Assembly (NCBI RefSeq): GCF_010093595.1
Contig: NW_022985439.1
Coordinates: 2,748,479 to 2,812,478, forward strand
Origin: Mytilinidion resinicola
Taxonomy: Eukaryota > Ascomycota > Dothideomycetes > Mytilinidiales > Mytilinidiaceae
Direction of reading: 5' to 3'
Length of the DNA stretch: 64,000 nucleotides
The number at the start of each line of letters is the position of its first letter. Positions within the stretch are counted from its first letter, which is position 1. A program made the translations under genes and the position numbers. The notes beneath the pieces were generated by a model, which was not told the DNA's origin, did no database searches, and worked only from the letters and a program-made list of their open reading frames with translations. Positions 44,648 through 57,427 of the stretch are shown one piece after another.

Positions 44648-46405
44648 ATGAAGCTCTCCTCGCTTATTTCTTTGCTTAGCACCTTTTCTACTGCTCTCTC
44701 AGCTCCAACACCCCCAGGCTCCTCCTCGGACGAAGTTCGAAATGCAAACCACATCTTCAACGCGATTCACTCATCGATGCGCCAATGGGGATCTTCCTTG
44801 AACCATAATGGGATGTCATTTTTCCTAGCAACAGTACCAGAGGGGACGCAATTGTATCATGGCACGTGGAAAGAGGAGCGTGTGGATGGCATGGAGTGGT
44901 TGGCGTTTGAACCAGAACACTCTCTTGTTTTTACGCATAGGAGACCTAGTCGTGGAGGTCCTAGAAGAGGACGGCCAGGGAAGTCTCCTGGTGGGGATAT
45001 GGAGGTAGCATCAGAAGAGAGACATCCGCCGCCTCCTCCTGGACATCCGCCGCCTCCTCCTGGACATTGGCCGCCTCCTGGGCATCCCCCACCCCCACGC
45101 CCTCCTATGGCGCTGGCTGGAGAGTCTCAGACCTTCCCACACCCTCTTCCACATGACTCACAGCGTCCATTCCATGAAGGCCCCGGTAGTGGTCATCCCC
45201 CCGATTTCATCCCAGGCTGGCTGCACACGTACAAAGCCAACAAGGACCTTAGACTCCTATATATAGACGGCATGTCTGCCGGGAAAACGGACAACGGTAC
45301 TCTTGACTCCCAAGATCTCGTCCTCCTCAATTCCACTGAGCCACACCGTGGCATGTGGGAATATGAGCGCGCACTAGGTTTGTGCGAAATGGCACAGAAA
45401 GAGTGGGAAGGACGCATTTACGGCATCGTTCGCATGGAAGCCGGCTTCGAGATCATCCTGTGCAACTTTTCAAAAGATGTCGACCTTGTGCGTGTTACGC
45501 GCGCTGCAGGACCTGACGATAGGGATTTCGACGGCTTCTCCAATAAGATAGGCCATTTTCGGTATATGGAGGCCGTCGCAGCCAGATATCCAGGTATAGG
45601 AGGCGATAGAGTACGACTCGACTATGACAATTTCGTCTCAGCCTTCGCATACCCTCTGGAACTCTTTATTTCAGCCTCAGAAATCGACGAAGCGCCGCCA
45701 CTCCCACGACTCGTCAACATCTCGTCCGACGATCTCGCCATCGTACGCTCAGACGTCCGGAATATGATCCTCTCCCAAGACGCCGTCACCGCCACGCGGG
45801 AGTCCTTTAACTGGCAAAGAGCCGCCGACATGATAGTCGCCCGCTACTCCAAGCCCCTCCAATATCTAACCTCCGACCTCGTCCGCAAGAACACCACCCT
45901 CCTCTCCACGTACCTCGAAGTCCTCCTCCGACCCTTCATCGACTACTCCGCCCGCCTCCCCCTCGACGAAGCCGCTCGCTGCTCTGCTCAGTTCGCTTCC
46001 AACGTACCTGCCGCCAACACTTCCCTAGCCGCCGCAGCCGTCCACGCCATCGCCGACAAGATTTGCAGCGTGCTATCCTCTGCGCTCTCTTCCATCTCCG
46101 ATGAGAGCGATGACGATGCCGCGGGTCCGAAAATTAGAAAAGCGGGGCTAGCGAATGCTGTGTTCAAGCTAGATGGATTGGTGGATTATCTGCAATGGAC
46201 GAGTTGGAAGCAGTGTCGCGGGTGTGGGGATGATGAGATTTGTTTCGTACCAATTTGGCCGTTTGGAGCTGTCGAGGATCATAAGAGGCCTCGGTGTCTA
46301 GATGCGGACAGCCTAGTGAGCAGGATGGGGTATTGGGGAATATGGTGGGGTAGACCACCGCCTGACAAAGGAGAAAAGGGAGGAAAGAGGGGGTTGGAGA
46401 TATAG
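44648..46405 (+). CDS. Secreted proline-rich protein, fungal family of unknown function
   Basis: A single-exon protein of 585 residues. The N-terminus (SSLISLLSTFSTALSA, cleavage around residue 19) is a good signal peptide. GTQLYHGTWKEERVDGMEWL, FEPEHSLVF and, later, PGWLHTYKANKDLRLLYIDG look like a conserved globular core. Between them sits a low-complexity insert with three PPPPPGH-type heptads coded by a 21-bp tandem repeat near 45030-45090. The C-terminal part contains CRGCGDDEICFVPIWPFG, with paired cysteines suited to disulphides. I do not recognise a named domain. There is no transmembrane segment, so it may be secreted or wall-attached. Confidence 0.7.
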   Translation: MKLSSLISLLSTFSTALSAPTPPGSSSDEVRNANHIFNAIHSSMRQWGSSLNHNGMSFFLATVPEGTQLYHGTWKEERVDGMEWLAFEPEHSLVFTHRRPSRGGPRRGRPGKSPGGDMEVASEERHPPPPPGHPPPPPGHWPPPGHPPPPRPPMALAGESQTFPHPLPHDSQRPFHEGPGSGHPPDFIPGWLHTYKANKDLRLLYIDGMSAGKTDNGTLDSQDLVLLNSTEPHRGMWEYERALGLCEMAQKEWEGRIYGIVRMEAGFEIILCNFSKDVDLVRVTRAAGPDDRDFDGFSNKIGHFRYMEAVAARYPGIGGDRVRLDYDNFVSAFAYPLELFISASEIDEAPPLPRLVNISSDDLAIVRSDVRNMILSQDAVTATRESFNWQRAADMIVARYSKPLQYLTSDLVRKNTTLLSTYLEVLLRPFIDYSARLPLDEAARCSAQFASNVPAANTSLAAAAVHAIADKICSVLSSALSSISDESDDDAAGPKIRKAGLANAVFKLDGLVDYLQWTSWKQCRGCGDDEICFVPIWPFGAVEDHKRPRCLDADSLVSRMGYWGIWWGRPPPDKGEKGGKRGLEI

Positions 46406-46831
46406 GGGAATGCTGATTGAGTAGGATTACAAGATCGCTCGTTGTTTTTCTTCGTTTTCAGCGTGCTAATTGCTTCCACAAGAGTTTTTGATATATTTTC
46501 TCGTTCGGATACCCCTCTAGGTCAAGTGGTCTCTCATGTATACACATTCTTCCCTATAACTTCTATCACTTGCGATCTAGTTGCTTTCCGATTGCGTTCT
46601 CTCTGCCTTAAGTTGCTATTCTTTACCTTTTATCTACAGTATTTAAAACAGGTCTGTGAACAAACGCGTGCCATCGTCTAAAGTCCTTCGATACATTTTC
46701 AAGAGCCTGCATGCTTGGAAAAACGTCGCTCAGATTGCCCCAAGAGGATGTTATATACTTCGCCATGGCTGGCTGGGGAAAGAACTGCAACTTCCAAGAT
46801 CTCACGTAAGCGATGTGATGACCTACAGTCG
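46406..46831. other. Intergenic region
   Basis: The 3' flank of the secreted protein gene; no other gene is seen. Confidence 0.4.
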
Positions 46832-47057
46832 CACACTGGGCATGAAAATAGCGGCACACTCATCAAGCATTAGCCCATGTGTACACCTGTCTGCCGCTGC
46901 ATGAAGTACTTTAACAAGTTTTCACATAGTCCAAAGTGATGGGCTTTTATCTCGTTCTAATTCCTCAAGGTTCTCCTAGGCACCCCCAGCAATGGCAGAC
47001 AGATGTACACACAGGCTAGTACTTGATGAGTGTGCCACCTTTTCCATGCCCAGCGTG
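46832..47057. mobile_element. MITE of the CACGCTGGGCA family, full length
   Basis: A 226-bp element with inverted ends cacactgggcatgaaaatag and, reversed, cacgctgggcatggaaaagg. Its interior contains the paired phrases ctgtctgccgctgcatgaag and cagcaatggcagacagatgt. It is homologous throughout to 57852-58086. A target duplication is not evident. Confidence 0.65.
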
Positions 47058-47262
47058 AGATTGAAGCCGCGAAACTACACATGATTTTCTTCGCGTTTTG
47101 AGGTGTGTAATCGGACTATTATTGGTTCTGGTGAGATCGCAAGCTATGTAAGCGCTTGAAAATATGGGCTCGATATTTTTGTTACCCTTCTACATATCCA
47201 CTTAGATTTGGTCATTGTAACCTAATTCTTCAAAATACGAGCCAAATAATTGGGATTAGATC

Positions 47263-49041
47263 ATGATCTATTCCGAAGAATCGTTCGATTTCGTCATAAT
47301 CGGCGGCGGCACCGCTGGCGCAAACCGCAACTTGGATCCAAAGATCCAAGTACCAGGATCTGTGACACAACTATTCAGAGATGTGGAATATGACTGGTCT
47401 TTCAACACCGTGCCTCAGGAATCCCTCAATGAACGAGCGATAAACCACCCTCCGGGGAAAGGTGCGAACGACATCCCATCGCTTCCTCCATTCTAATCAC
47501 CACATGTAGTTTTCGGCGGTTCCAGCGCCACCAACGCCATGTCAGCAACCTTCCTTCAAAGGAAATCTTCGACCTCTGGACTGAGCTCGGTAACAGTGGC
47601 TGGAACCGCGACAACATGACCCGTACTACAAGAAGTTCCAAACCTTTCATCAGCCCAGTTCTAAGCTTAAAAAGGAGCTCGACTCGACATCGATTACATG
47701 GATTATAAGCTTTATGGGAAGGACGGGCCAATTCAAACCGCCATCTCCAATTTCACCATGCCCCTGACGAGACTCCTAGGCGCGACGCTGAAGAATCTGG
47801 GCCACAAGGCGACGAAAGACCCTATTTCTGGCGAGGCGGTTGGTGCGTATAGTTGCCCGAGTTTCATCGATCCGAGATCTGCTACGAGAAGCCATGCGGG
47901 AGTGGCATATTACGACCCGGTTAAGTCGAGGCCGAATCTACATCTAAAGGAGAATGCGCTAGTCGAGAAGATTGTCCTCGAGAAACTAACGGACGGATCT
48001 GTTATCGCCACTGAGTCCAGTATACCATCAACGGCGAGCGTCACGTTTCCCACGCAAGCCGAGAAGTCATCTTATGCGCCGGAGCATTCGGCAGCCCAGC
48101 TCTCCTAGAGCTCTCCGGAATCGGCGACCCAGCTCTCCTCACATCTCTCGGAATCGACGTCGTCATCCCAAACCTAAACGTCGGCGAGAACCTCCAAAAC
48201 CATGTCATGACCACCGTAACCGCCGAAGTCCTCAACCCCGACGACTCCCTCGACTCCCTCGGCGACCCAGCAAAACTAGCCACAGCCATCGAAGCCTACA
48301 CAACCCACCAAACCGGCCCCCTCTCCGCCGGCTTCAGCGCAACATCCTACCTCCCCGTCCCCTCCTTCTCCCCTACAGACAACGAAGCCCTCCAATCCCT
48401 CATCTTCACCCACCCACCAGCCCACCCCAACCCCTCTCCCCCGCCTAGCAAATCCAATCCCACCGCCTCGCCACCACCCTCCTCTCCCCGATCGCCACCC
48501 CGCTCTCACTCAGCGCCGCCGCCGCCGAGATTTACCCCGTCTACTCCCCTCCGGCACAAACCTCATCTCCCTCGTCCCCGCCCTCATGCACCCCCTCTCT
48601 CGCGGCACCGTGCACATCACTTCCGCCTCCCCGACCGTCTATCCGGCCATCAACCCAAACTACCTCTCGCACCCGCTCGACCTCGAGCTCTTCGCGCGCG
48701 GCCTGCTCTACTGCAGCACCGTCCTCGCCCCGCAGTCCCTGGCCGCGCTGCTTAAAGAGGGCGGGAAGGGGATGCCCGAGCGGCGGCTCGCGACGCTGGC
48801 AGAGGCGCGGGCGTATGCGCGGGAGCGCGCGGGGACGATGTTCCATCCGTGCGGGACGTGTGCGATGATGCCGCGGGAGGGGGGAGCGGTGGTGGGGGAG
48901 CGGTTGGTGGTGCATGGGGCACGGAATTTGAGGGTTGTGGATGCGAGTGTGTTCCCGGTGATCGTGAAGGGGCCGGTGACGAGTAGTGTGTTTGCGGTCG
49001 CGGAGCGGGCTGCGGATCTGGTGAGGGGAGAGTTGGGGTAG
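47263..49041 (+). pseudogene. Degenerate GMC oxidoreductase gene
   Basis: Once an FAD-dependent glucose-methanol-choline oxidoreductase of roughly 550-600 residues. It begins SFDFVIIGGGTAGA, the FAD dinucleotide motif, but the following 30 or so residues are missing. DWSFNTVPQESLNERAINHP and, after an intron, VFGGSSATNAM are recognisable. Frame changes follow around 47560-47700, near 48030-48110 and near 48420-48540. The C-terminal part is recognisable again as HPLSRGTVHITSASPTVYPA, FHPCGTCAMMPREGG and NLRVVDASVFPVI, with the catalytic-domain His in FHPCGT and its usual partner His in the final segment not evident. Multiple independent lesions make a sequencing artefact unlikely. Confidence 0.8.
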
Positions 49042-52000
49042 GGGGATGGGATGATGGGATGATGGGATGATGGGAAGCTGGGTAAATCACTGCTTAGATC
49101 TGAGCTTGCTCACTCGAGAGCATTGGGAGGGGTGGGTACTGAGTAGGCAGTTAGTTGGTAGGGAGTCTGATTTTATGAAATGCTTGAGATCGGACGTCGT
49201 GCCTAGATTCTTGGACTTCGGTCGGAGTACCTCGAGAAGTCGCAACCGAGTGTGCACAGGTTTTTGTCCTGGCGCTGTACCACAAGCGAGCGCAGGGCGT
49301 GCGCGCTGCGTACTGCTGTAGAAGGGGGTTTTGGCTGGGGGGTAAGCTGGTTAGTCGACATGTAGCCTCGTTTCTAATTTTCTCTCTGTCACGTTGGATT
49401 GGTAGTTCTGAGAGCATAGGGGTGAGTATCCCAGGCAGTCGACAAACGGAGATGCCAAGGCTATTGCTGAGACTGGGAATCTTTGGACGACATGAGGACT
49501 GAGCCGAATATACTTGTCTAGGGGTTCTAAAGCTTTTCTTCTCGCAATTATTTCTCTTTATGATGTACTCAAATGACATGCAGGACATTGACGGGTGAAT
49601 GCTGCGCCCCCCTGTCCCGCCCCAGTGCATGAATACGCCGAAGGATACGCCTGATGGAAGAGTCTGCGCCCTGGGTTGGCTGAGCACTTATTTTTTTGCT
49701 ACGAGAAGCAGTTGCATAGCCTTGCGCAGCGAGATTTAGAGTGGGAATTCGTGACGAAATCCGCTGAGTACTTGATGGGGGCCAACGGGGGCGGAATAGA
49801 CTATGCCAGACTTCAAGTTTGAGGCTTAGCGTTGGTTATATCTGCATTACTCAGCTTGCCATCGAATTTCGCATGGAGGGGTCGATTTAAGAGGCTGGAG
49901 AAGATATAGCGGAGGAAGTGCTCCGCCGGCCAGAGTCTAAGCCCTTGAGTGATAGCCACTGTGTCAAGACTTAACTCATGCTCTTGCATTTTTGGGGTGA
50001 AACATACCCAGTTGACGGATTAGAAATCTGCTTTCCAAGCGCACCTCCAATGGTGGTGATTGATAGTCGTCTCATGTATGACAGTTGTCCTGAGACCTCC
50101 AGAGACCTCCAGAAGGGCTCAGGTCAGCATCTGGCGCCAGCAAAACCTTGCTCCGACTCGCTGGATGGAGAGTGCGCTGTTTGACGTACGATGTGCGCAG
50201 CTGCGTTGTTTAGCATTGATTGGTGGGTTTCGTACACGCGGTCGGGAAGAGGCGTCGTCTAGCGTTGTCTCAATGAGATGGCCCTAGATGTTCCATCGGC
50301 TTCAAGTATCCGAAACGGAAGGTGAGATAGTGGGATAGGCTGAGGAGGCAACACCTGGTGAATCAAGCCTGGGAGTTTTTAGCATTTATTATGACTGAAT
50401 CAGTATTCTACTCATCCTCTAGCCAAAATAGGTTATTCGGCGTTGATTGGGAGCAAATGATTATTCCTCTTTTAGCCGAGGCAAAGACGAGATAGGTGCA
50501 GTAGATTATGCGGCCATGGGAACTGAGCACGCGAGATTCCCAGACAGATGACGGAGAAGGAGAGTTGAAATGTAACCATCTTTCATCACTTTAACACTTC
50601 TGGGACTTAGCCGGGAGATGATAGGGTAGGGACGTCCTACTTTTGCTCTGGTTCTTTCGTTGATCATTAAACCACTTTGCATATTGGATAGACTCAAAGC
50701 CTTGCCAATTGAGATGCACTCCCAACATTAGGTAATGGTAAGATTACCCTAGACTAACTACCACACCCGGATGAAAACTTTCGACTTCGTCAAAGCTCTC
50801 GTGGCATCACCATCGAATGGAAGGTAGCTAATTTGAAGTCCTATGTTGAAGCTTTCAAAATGAAAAGCTTAGGCTCGAACTGGGCAATCAGGCCTTCACC
50901 TTGGAAGCCATCTCTCAGGAATAGCCTCATCTTAGACTGTGTGAAGAGAGTGAATATAGTGCATCATGAGGCCGTGCTGGAACGTAAGACGGCAATCTCG
51001 CTCCCACAGGCTGTCGAAGGAGCACTAAACATGCCAATGGATGCTGCTATGCTCGCCAGGCAAGCCGGCAGCCGGCAGCGCCAAAGGATGTAGCCGGTGT
51101 ACATAAATAGAGGCGGGAGGAACCGTAGGCCCAGACGTTCGAACCTGGACGAAGAACGAAGGATGAAGGATGGGCGGAGGTTGGAGCCGAGAGTTCGACC
51201 GGTAAGCAGAAGCGGACACGTGATTCGTATTCGGTTATTAGACCAGGCTGAGGCTGCATTACTGCGCGAAGCCACCGATGGTTCTCGTCTCTAGGCCATC
51301 TTTGAGGGGCCGTGTGTTAGCTTATTTGGGGGGGGAGAAGCAGGCGATGTACAATGGCTTGACTTCGCTGTTATGTGGGTGAATAGGGAGTATTTGACGA
51401 CCGGAACTGTGGACCGGAGACAGGTATTAAGTCACTGCGGAGATATCTTCGAAAACCGACGTAGATTTTGAATCCGAATTAGTAATCCAAAATCTTGATG
51501 GAGCGAGCGTTTTCCTATTCAAGGCGAATCGATGTATTAGCGCACGAGGCAGACACGTGATGATAACACGACAGAGCGTCTATGGAGTACCAGTGGGGAG
51601 CGGCTCAACGACCTTCGCACATCCAAGCAATGGCCCCCTTGAGCATTTCGGCACCTACTTTGACCGCAGAAACTCTGCTCATCCTCCTCACGGCCCAAGA
51701 GGAATCTGACTCTGGCGTCTGCTAGCTGCTGACGCCAGCTAAGATAGGCAGTTATCCACCACCACCGCCACAATCCCCAAACTAATTCCAGTCCAATAGC
51801 GAGAGCTGTTCGATCGGCATTGCACCAGACCGCTGCATTTCCGCTGATTTGTTGACGCTCGAATTGTAAGCGCAACGGCTTTCCTGGGGTTGAGTGCCCT
51901 GACACCGCTTTTTCTGTTCAGCCCTGTTGACTTTGACGGTAAGGCCTCCCACTAACCGGCGCTGTTTCATGGCCACGAAAGCCACTTAAGCGGTACCCAG

Positions 52001-52535
52001 CACCTTCGATCCCAAGCATGATCAGCGCGAGGCGAAGGCAAACGGAAGGTCCGAGCATACTTGGGGAGCTGTCAGAAATAGAATTTAGCTACGAGTTGCG
52101 ACGGGAAGCTAACGTGATGCTAATCCCAGTCATGGTTACTTCGAAGTTAGACGGAGTTGCCGCACTATAGCTACTCTTTCGCTGCGGAGGTGCTGATCAG
52201 TGGAATTGCCTAGTTCACGGTTTCCAAAAATGCCGTGAGAATGTGCGAGACGAAGTAAGAAATAGAACGGTGAAATCCGACCCGGCGCTTTCTAAATGCA
52301 CGTTCCAGCTCTTGCCGTTTGCGATGCCCTAAATGCGAGAGAAAAAATGCGATGCCGTCAAAACGAGGGGCTGATCCATAAAACTTCAATACCCGGTACT
52401 TTCCCCAACGATAGTGTTCTCGCGGCGTACAGCCGTATCCAAGTCAAGAACGAGAGTCGTAATGCGCAACTCCGAACTCCAGGCCCTATCGGCTAGATAA
52501 CTTCCAAAAGCTAAGTCATGATCCAAGGCTGCTAA
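49042..52535. other. Gene-poor tract of 3.5 kb
   Basis: An 8-bp tandem motif (atgatggg, about four copies) lies at 49047-49076. Beyond that, open frames are short and overlapping, with no domain, signal peptide or clear splice pattern. No tRNA or rRNA could be recognised. Confidence 0.45.
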
Positions 52536-53385
52536 TCACTGCTGAGGCGGTGTTTGGGCGCCTTTCAGGTGTATCCTTTTGACGTGATCGCGCTGGCGAT
52601 TTGTTAGAGAAGCGACTGTTGTAAAAGATGAATGAGCTTACCATATTGTCGACTCGGCTGAAGACTCTATCGCAGCCGCTCCATTCGCACAGAACACCTG
52701 GGTTGTGCTTTGCTTCGTGTCTCGCGAGATCTTTCTTGCTCGAAAATCCGCCACCCGTGGATTGCGGACATCCCTCATGGCGGCAGAAAAATGACTTCGT
52801 GTGACGCTTGTGGTGCTTTCTTAGGTCGCAGCCTCTTGTGAAGGCTGCTCGGGATGTGCAGCCTGGGTACGCACAGGTCCAGGTGCCGTTCTTGTTGAGA
52901 TAGCCGTATTCACGGAGGTCTGGCGCGTTTGGTGATAGAGATCGCGAGTACGTAGCTCGTGTGCCGTCTTCCCTTGTGTAACTTCCAAGAGAAGCTGCGG
53001 ATGGTGACCGTGATGCCCGCGTTTGGCCCATATGCTGGGTTGAGTACATCGAGGACCCGACCGTAAGGGAACTTGTCGGAGCCAGCGTTCCAGTTGGTTG
53101 CGGATACGTTGCATACGACATTGGAACTGAATGTGTCGACGAATGTTGCGGGGCCCATAATGATTGAGGAGGATAACTGGAGCTTATGTTGGGACCATAT
53201 TGAGGCTGTTGGTAGTATTGTGCTTGGTGGGGTTGGACCATAGGTAAACTCTGCGTTGATTGAAGAGGTGGGGAATATACAATGCTTGGTGTCGACTGCC
53301 CGACGCTCGTCGTATAGTAGTTGCCATAACCATCGGGCTCGCTCATCAGTGGCATATCCGCGTCGGGAAAGAAGAAGCTGGACAT
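52536..53385 (-). CDS. C2H2 zinc-finger transcription factor
   Basis: Exons on the minus strand are 53385-52642 and 52592-52536, with 266 residues. The N-terminal 150 residues are Ser/Pro/Gln/Tyr-rich, like an activation domain. Fingers follow: WTCAYPGCTSRAAFTRGCDL then KHHKRH; FFCRHEGCPQS with GGGFSSKKDLARHEAKH; and VLCEWSGCDRVFSRVDNM|RDHVKRIH, where the bar marks the intron. The last finger is completed only after splicing, which decides the C-terminus. The same fingers and the same intron position occur in the gene at 58526-60329. Nuclear regulator, target unknown. Confidence 0.82.
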
Positions 53386-56300
53386 CCTGAGGTGTGTCGG
53401 TACGAGGAGGACAGCAAGAAGATGGGCCTAGCGCCGTTGTCGCCACTGGGGGAGAAGGTGATCTTGGATAGAGCACTCTGGAGGGGGTGGACTTAATTCC
53501 TAGTGAACGTCGAGTTGCTGTTGATGGTATTAATGGGCCGATGAAGCACAGTGGGTGTGGTAGATGACAAGTCGGTGATGAGATAGATAAGGGTAGGTGT
53601 AGTCGAAAGCAAGTGTTGAAAGTGGCTGGTGGACTCTTTTGATGTTAAATTAAGATGAAGGCGCCAGCAGGAGTGGTGCTAAGGTATATGTTTAGTGCAG
53701 TGATAAGCTCAGTGCACTGACCGCGGTAATTATAAGGCTGAAGAGAGTCTTCCGTACGTGGCGAGCAGTGGCGGAGCTGCCTAGGTGTCTCGCAGAGTCT
53801 CCCTTGCGTGATTGGTGCGATGCCGGGGGACCTATCGATGAGCATAGGCGCCGAAACAAGAGTAGTTAGTTTGAAGAATGCTACCCATGTTCCCATATGG
53901 CCTTCCGGCGGATGAGCTTTACTGCGGATGACGATCTTCAACAGATGCATTGCATATTTCACGCAGATGATGTTACTGCGGTAGAGTATTGCGGGCGTGG
54001 ACAGGTCACCAAAAGGGTCCCACGCTCCGTCAAGGCACTCCCTGATGTGTAACTCTTTTGAGTCCGCCGCATCTACCCATGCATTAATGTTCAATGTTGA
54101 AACAATGCAGTTGAAATCGCTGTTGTCATGATGCGTATGCAGCGGGTAAATCTCAGCAGTCAGCTCCTAACAAGTGTTGGGAGCTCGATAGTCGTATTGT
54201 ACGGCCATTGGTTCTCGACTCCCATATGGATGCAACGTGTGCAGAGGGAAACCTTTCATCTCCCCCAGAGGCAGCTCACGCCTCATCCCAGAGCGCTGGA
54301 AGCCTTTCATCGGTACACAACCGTGTTGATTCTTCCAGAATCTGGACTGGCGTCCCGCTCATTTGGCCTGGGCCTGCCAGCAAAGAGCCAAGAGCAGCAG
54401 TAACAGGAATGAGATGGTTTCAGGACTGATGCAGACATACCAGCGAATGTTGCTGCACTGTTGAGAATGGTAGGCTCTGGGAACCGGCATGCTGGCCGGT
54501 GAAGCTGACTTACATTCTAAGCTAGCACAACGAGCAAGTCCCGTTTCCACGTGTTGGAGGCAGAGGAATATCGGAATTAGGGATTCGCTTACTCCATAGG
54601 TTCCATGGTGCTGGGCTAGCATAAAGCGGCAGCCGATCGAGCGTGCTCTCGAATGCGACGCCATCCAAGGACGGCTTTGAGAGCTGACGTAAGCAGCGTA
54701 CTGTGTTGTGAAGGTGAGCACTCTCATGTGCTTGCTACCACCCAAGTTCCTTAGCCGTGTGCAGGGTTCCGGCTTCAGCGTTAAGATCGCGCTTGTGTCA
54801 TACTCGCCCTGCGCCGGATGTGACGCAGTACCTTCCCTGGGCTCGACTCTACATTTGGGTGAAGGAAGCATACTTAACGATGGCTTTCCGTGGATTCGTT
54901 AGCCCTGTCTGCTTTCGGGCAATGCTTGGCCACCATGCTGCCAGCAGACGCTGGGGCGGTTGCCATGTTGTTGCCGGCTCCCGCTCTAAAACGTGTTAAC
55001 CTCTGACGCGAGGGGCGCTCAGCCCTGTGGCTGGCACCGGCTATGAGACTCTAAGCAGGGCGAGGTCGTGGCGCTTTCCAGAATAGCTTGTTCAAAGTGT
55101 TTCGAGAAGATGTCGTTGTATGCGGGAGGATGGACGCCTGGCTCTATAACGGGCACGCTTTCAACTTGGAGACAAGTGTGGGAGGAGCAGAAGTGGAGCC
55201 AGATCGCCTCGCTGTGATTGGCCAGATGCACTCACTCCCTTCTATACAACGACATTTTGGTAAAGCCTTCTTGGTCTATACGCGTAGACTCAGAGATCTC
55301 TGTTATGAGAATCTCGTCCTCTAGAAGATTTCAATGATCATTCTGAGACCTGACTGTTCGCGACACGTAAAGGCACTCGGATGTTTTTAATCCATATCCA
55401 GCATATGTCTACCTCCCGTTCTATTACCAGCCTCACCAACCCGACCCAACCTTAGTGTCGCCCTCATCCCGCTCTCCCGCACCCGCACGCTCCTCTACCT
55501 TTGCTGGGTAACCTCGTGGCAGCCCTCAGTCCAAGAAGATGGGCTCTACTAACCCAGACTCAGGCGGAGTCGTACATCGAGGCTCTGTCCCAAGCTCTGG
55601 CAGGGGACCGCAGGATGTCCCAGACCGTTGCTGCTGGCAAACTTACGCGCCTTGCTATTGGCTAGCTATTCCGAGCATTCAACGCTCCACGTCGAGCTTG
55701 TGGATCGAAGGATCTCCGTTGAGGGACGAATAGACTCCGATGGCATGCCTGATGACTCAGTGAGACTCTCTCAAAGTGCAATGCTGCCTCCGCGGGGGAG
55801 AGGAAAGTCGAATCCAAAGAGCCGGATACCGGTATGAGCCTGTGCTTGTGAGCGGCATGCGGAGCGGGTGGCACAGCCCTGGGGTGCAGTTCTCTCCGGC
55901 CCCAATTGCTGTGGTAGTCCGATCTAAAGCCCTCCTAGCAATGTAGCCAGTGCCTCTTCTTCCACTCCATTCCAGTGCCATAACGGTAAAGGCACCCCGC
56001 AGCCGCAGCCCCAACCAAGGAAGCCTATTCTATTATAAGCATCAGCCTCACACCGTGCGGTGGCCTGAGTGGCTAGCAAGGCGAAGTAGACGGACTTTCT
56101 TTCCAATATATAATCACCTTCCCTAGTAGTATTGTGAGTTGGAACTCTTCGTGATTGTTCTTCTGTGGATTTTGTTTCGCGTGCCCTCGCGCATCGTTCC
56201 GTGCTGGGCCAGTATAGTGGCGCAGTAGACCGTAGATGGCGCGAAGGCGGGTCGTGGCAGTGTATAAGCTAGCGCTGTTTGCATGAATTCAGATTCAAAG

Positions 56301-57427
56301 TGGGGGCGATTAATGATTTGGCAAAGAGAATAAGCATCCATTCTTCTTGGTCAGTGTTCAATCCCTTCAGAACATCCACTTCAAAATCTCTTTCCGGGTT
56401 ATATATGGTAAAGACTCAAATATGAGCGTGGCAAAGCTCTTCAGCTCGATGTTTCGTTACAAAGATACCTACAGTCCTGCAGTATAAATTTGGGCACTCT
56501 CTTACCACTGCTTGGGGTACCCTATGGGCTTTCAGGACTCCGAACACGATGACGATGACGATGCAGTGGGTATTGGGCAGCCTTTCGACTGGCTGGATAC
56601 ATGCTAGCTAGGCTAAACTTTGCGGTGGTTTCGAGCGATTAAGAGTGAAACCCGTGCAGTGGTATATCCAGGTGCCCAAACTTATGACCTTCAAAGGTAG
56701 TCCTGTACCAGCCCAGCCAAGCTCTTGTAGAATTCCACCTATACGCGACGAGGGCTGAATGCTTCGAAAGACCGCGAATTAAAGCAAAGGGATCTTGATG
56801 CCGCTATTCCATCTACTTCAATTCCAAGCCCCTCAAAATCGTTACTTTAGTGTGAGATTCGCCATCGAGTTACTGGTAGCCTTGCAATAGTGCTTGACGT
56901 CCCCTGGGATATCACTGAAAACTGCAACGCAATGGTTTTGGTAAACTTCATAGCTCTCCAGGCCACTTCAGACGGTGCTAGACTGTCACACCGTGTTCAA
57001 AGGAGCCGCCTGAGATACATTGCAACTCTTCCTTCGGTTTTCCTTCACTCAGCTTCGCCGTACGTGAAAGCTCAAGTCCGAGAAAGATAACTCAGGGTTC
57101 AGGACGTGGTTGTTGGCGGACCGGAAGCTGAAGCATGCGGGGTTCGATGAAGCTTTGGACTGCGTTTGATCGAGTCAGCTAGGCTACTTCCCGTCCAGGC
57201 TGCGCGCTTGTCGAATGCCATTGAAAGCTTCGAATCCATCTCAATTTCGTCACAAGAATCCCAAAAAGAGGAACACCAGTCGCGATATCAAGCAGACGCA
57301 TAGGTGTCGACAATCTCGTCGACGTAAGGGGGACAATGTATAACCTCCCAAGCGGTCTAATCGGTCGAAGCGAAGAGTAGCTGGCGTGTCCATATGCCGA
57401 AGGGTCTGATCCCATCAGATACAATTC
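53386..57427. other. Gene-poor tract of 4 kb
   Basis: No frame here shows a domain, and the longest (about 170 residues near 54359-54871, minus) looks random. A fragment of the dispersed MITE family (taccactgcttggggtaccc) is at about 56505-56524. Confidence 0.45.

Noticed and set aside
50833..51093. 86-codon plus-strand frame in the gene-poor tract
   Set aside because: No start context, domain or neighbouring exon to support it.
54359..54871. 170-codon minus-strand frame ending in a leucine run
   Set aside because: No signal at the N-terminus, no domain, and isolated in a gene-poor tract.
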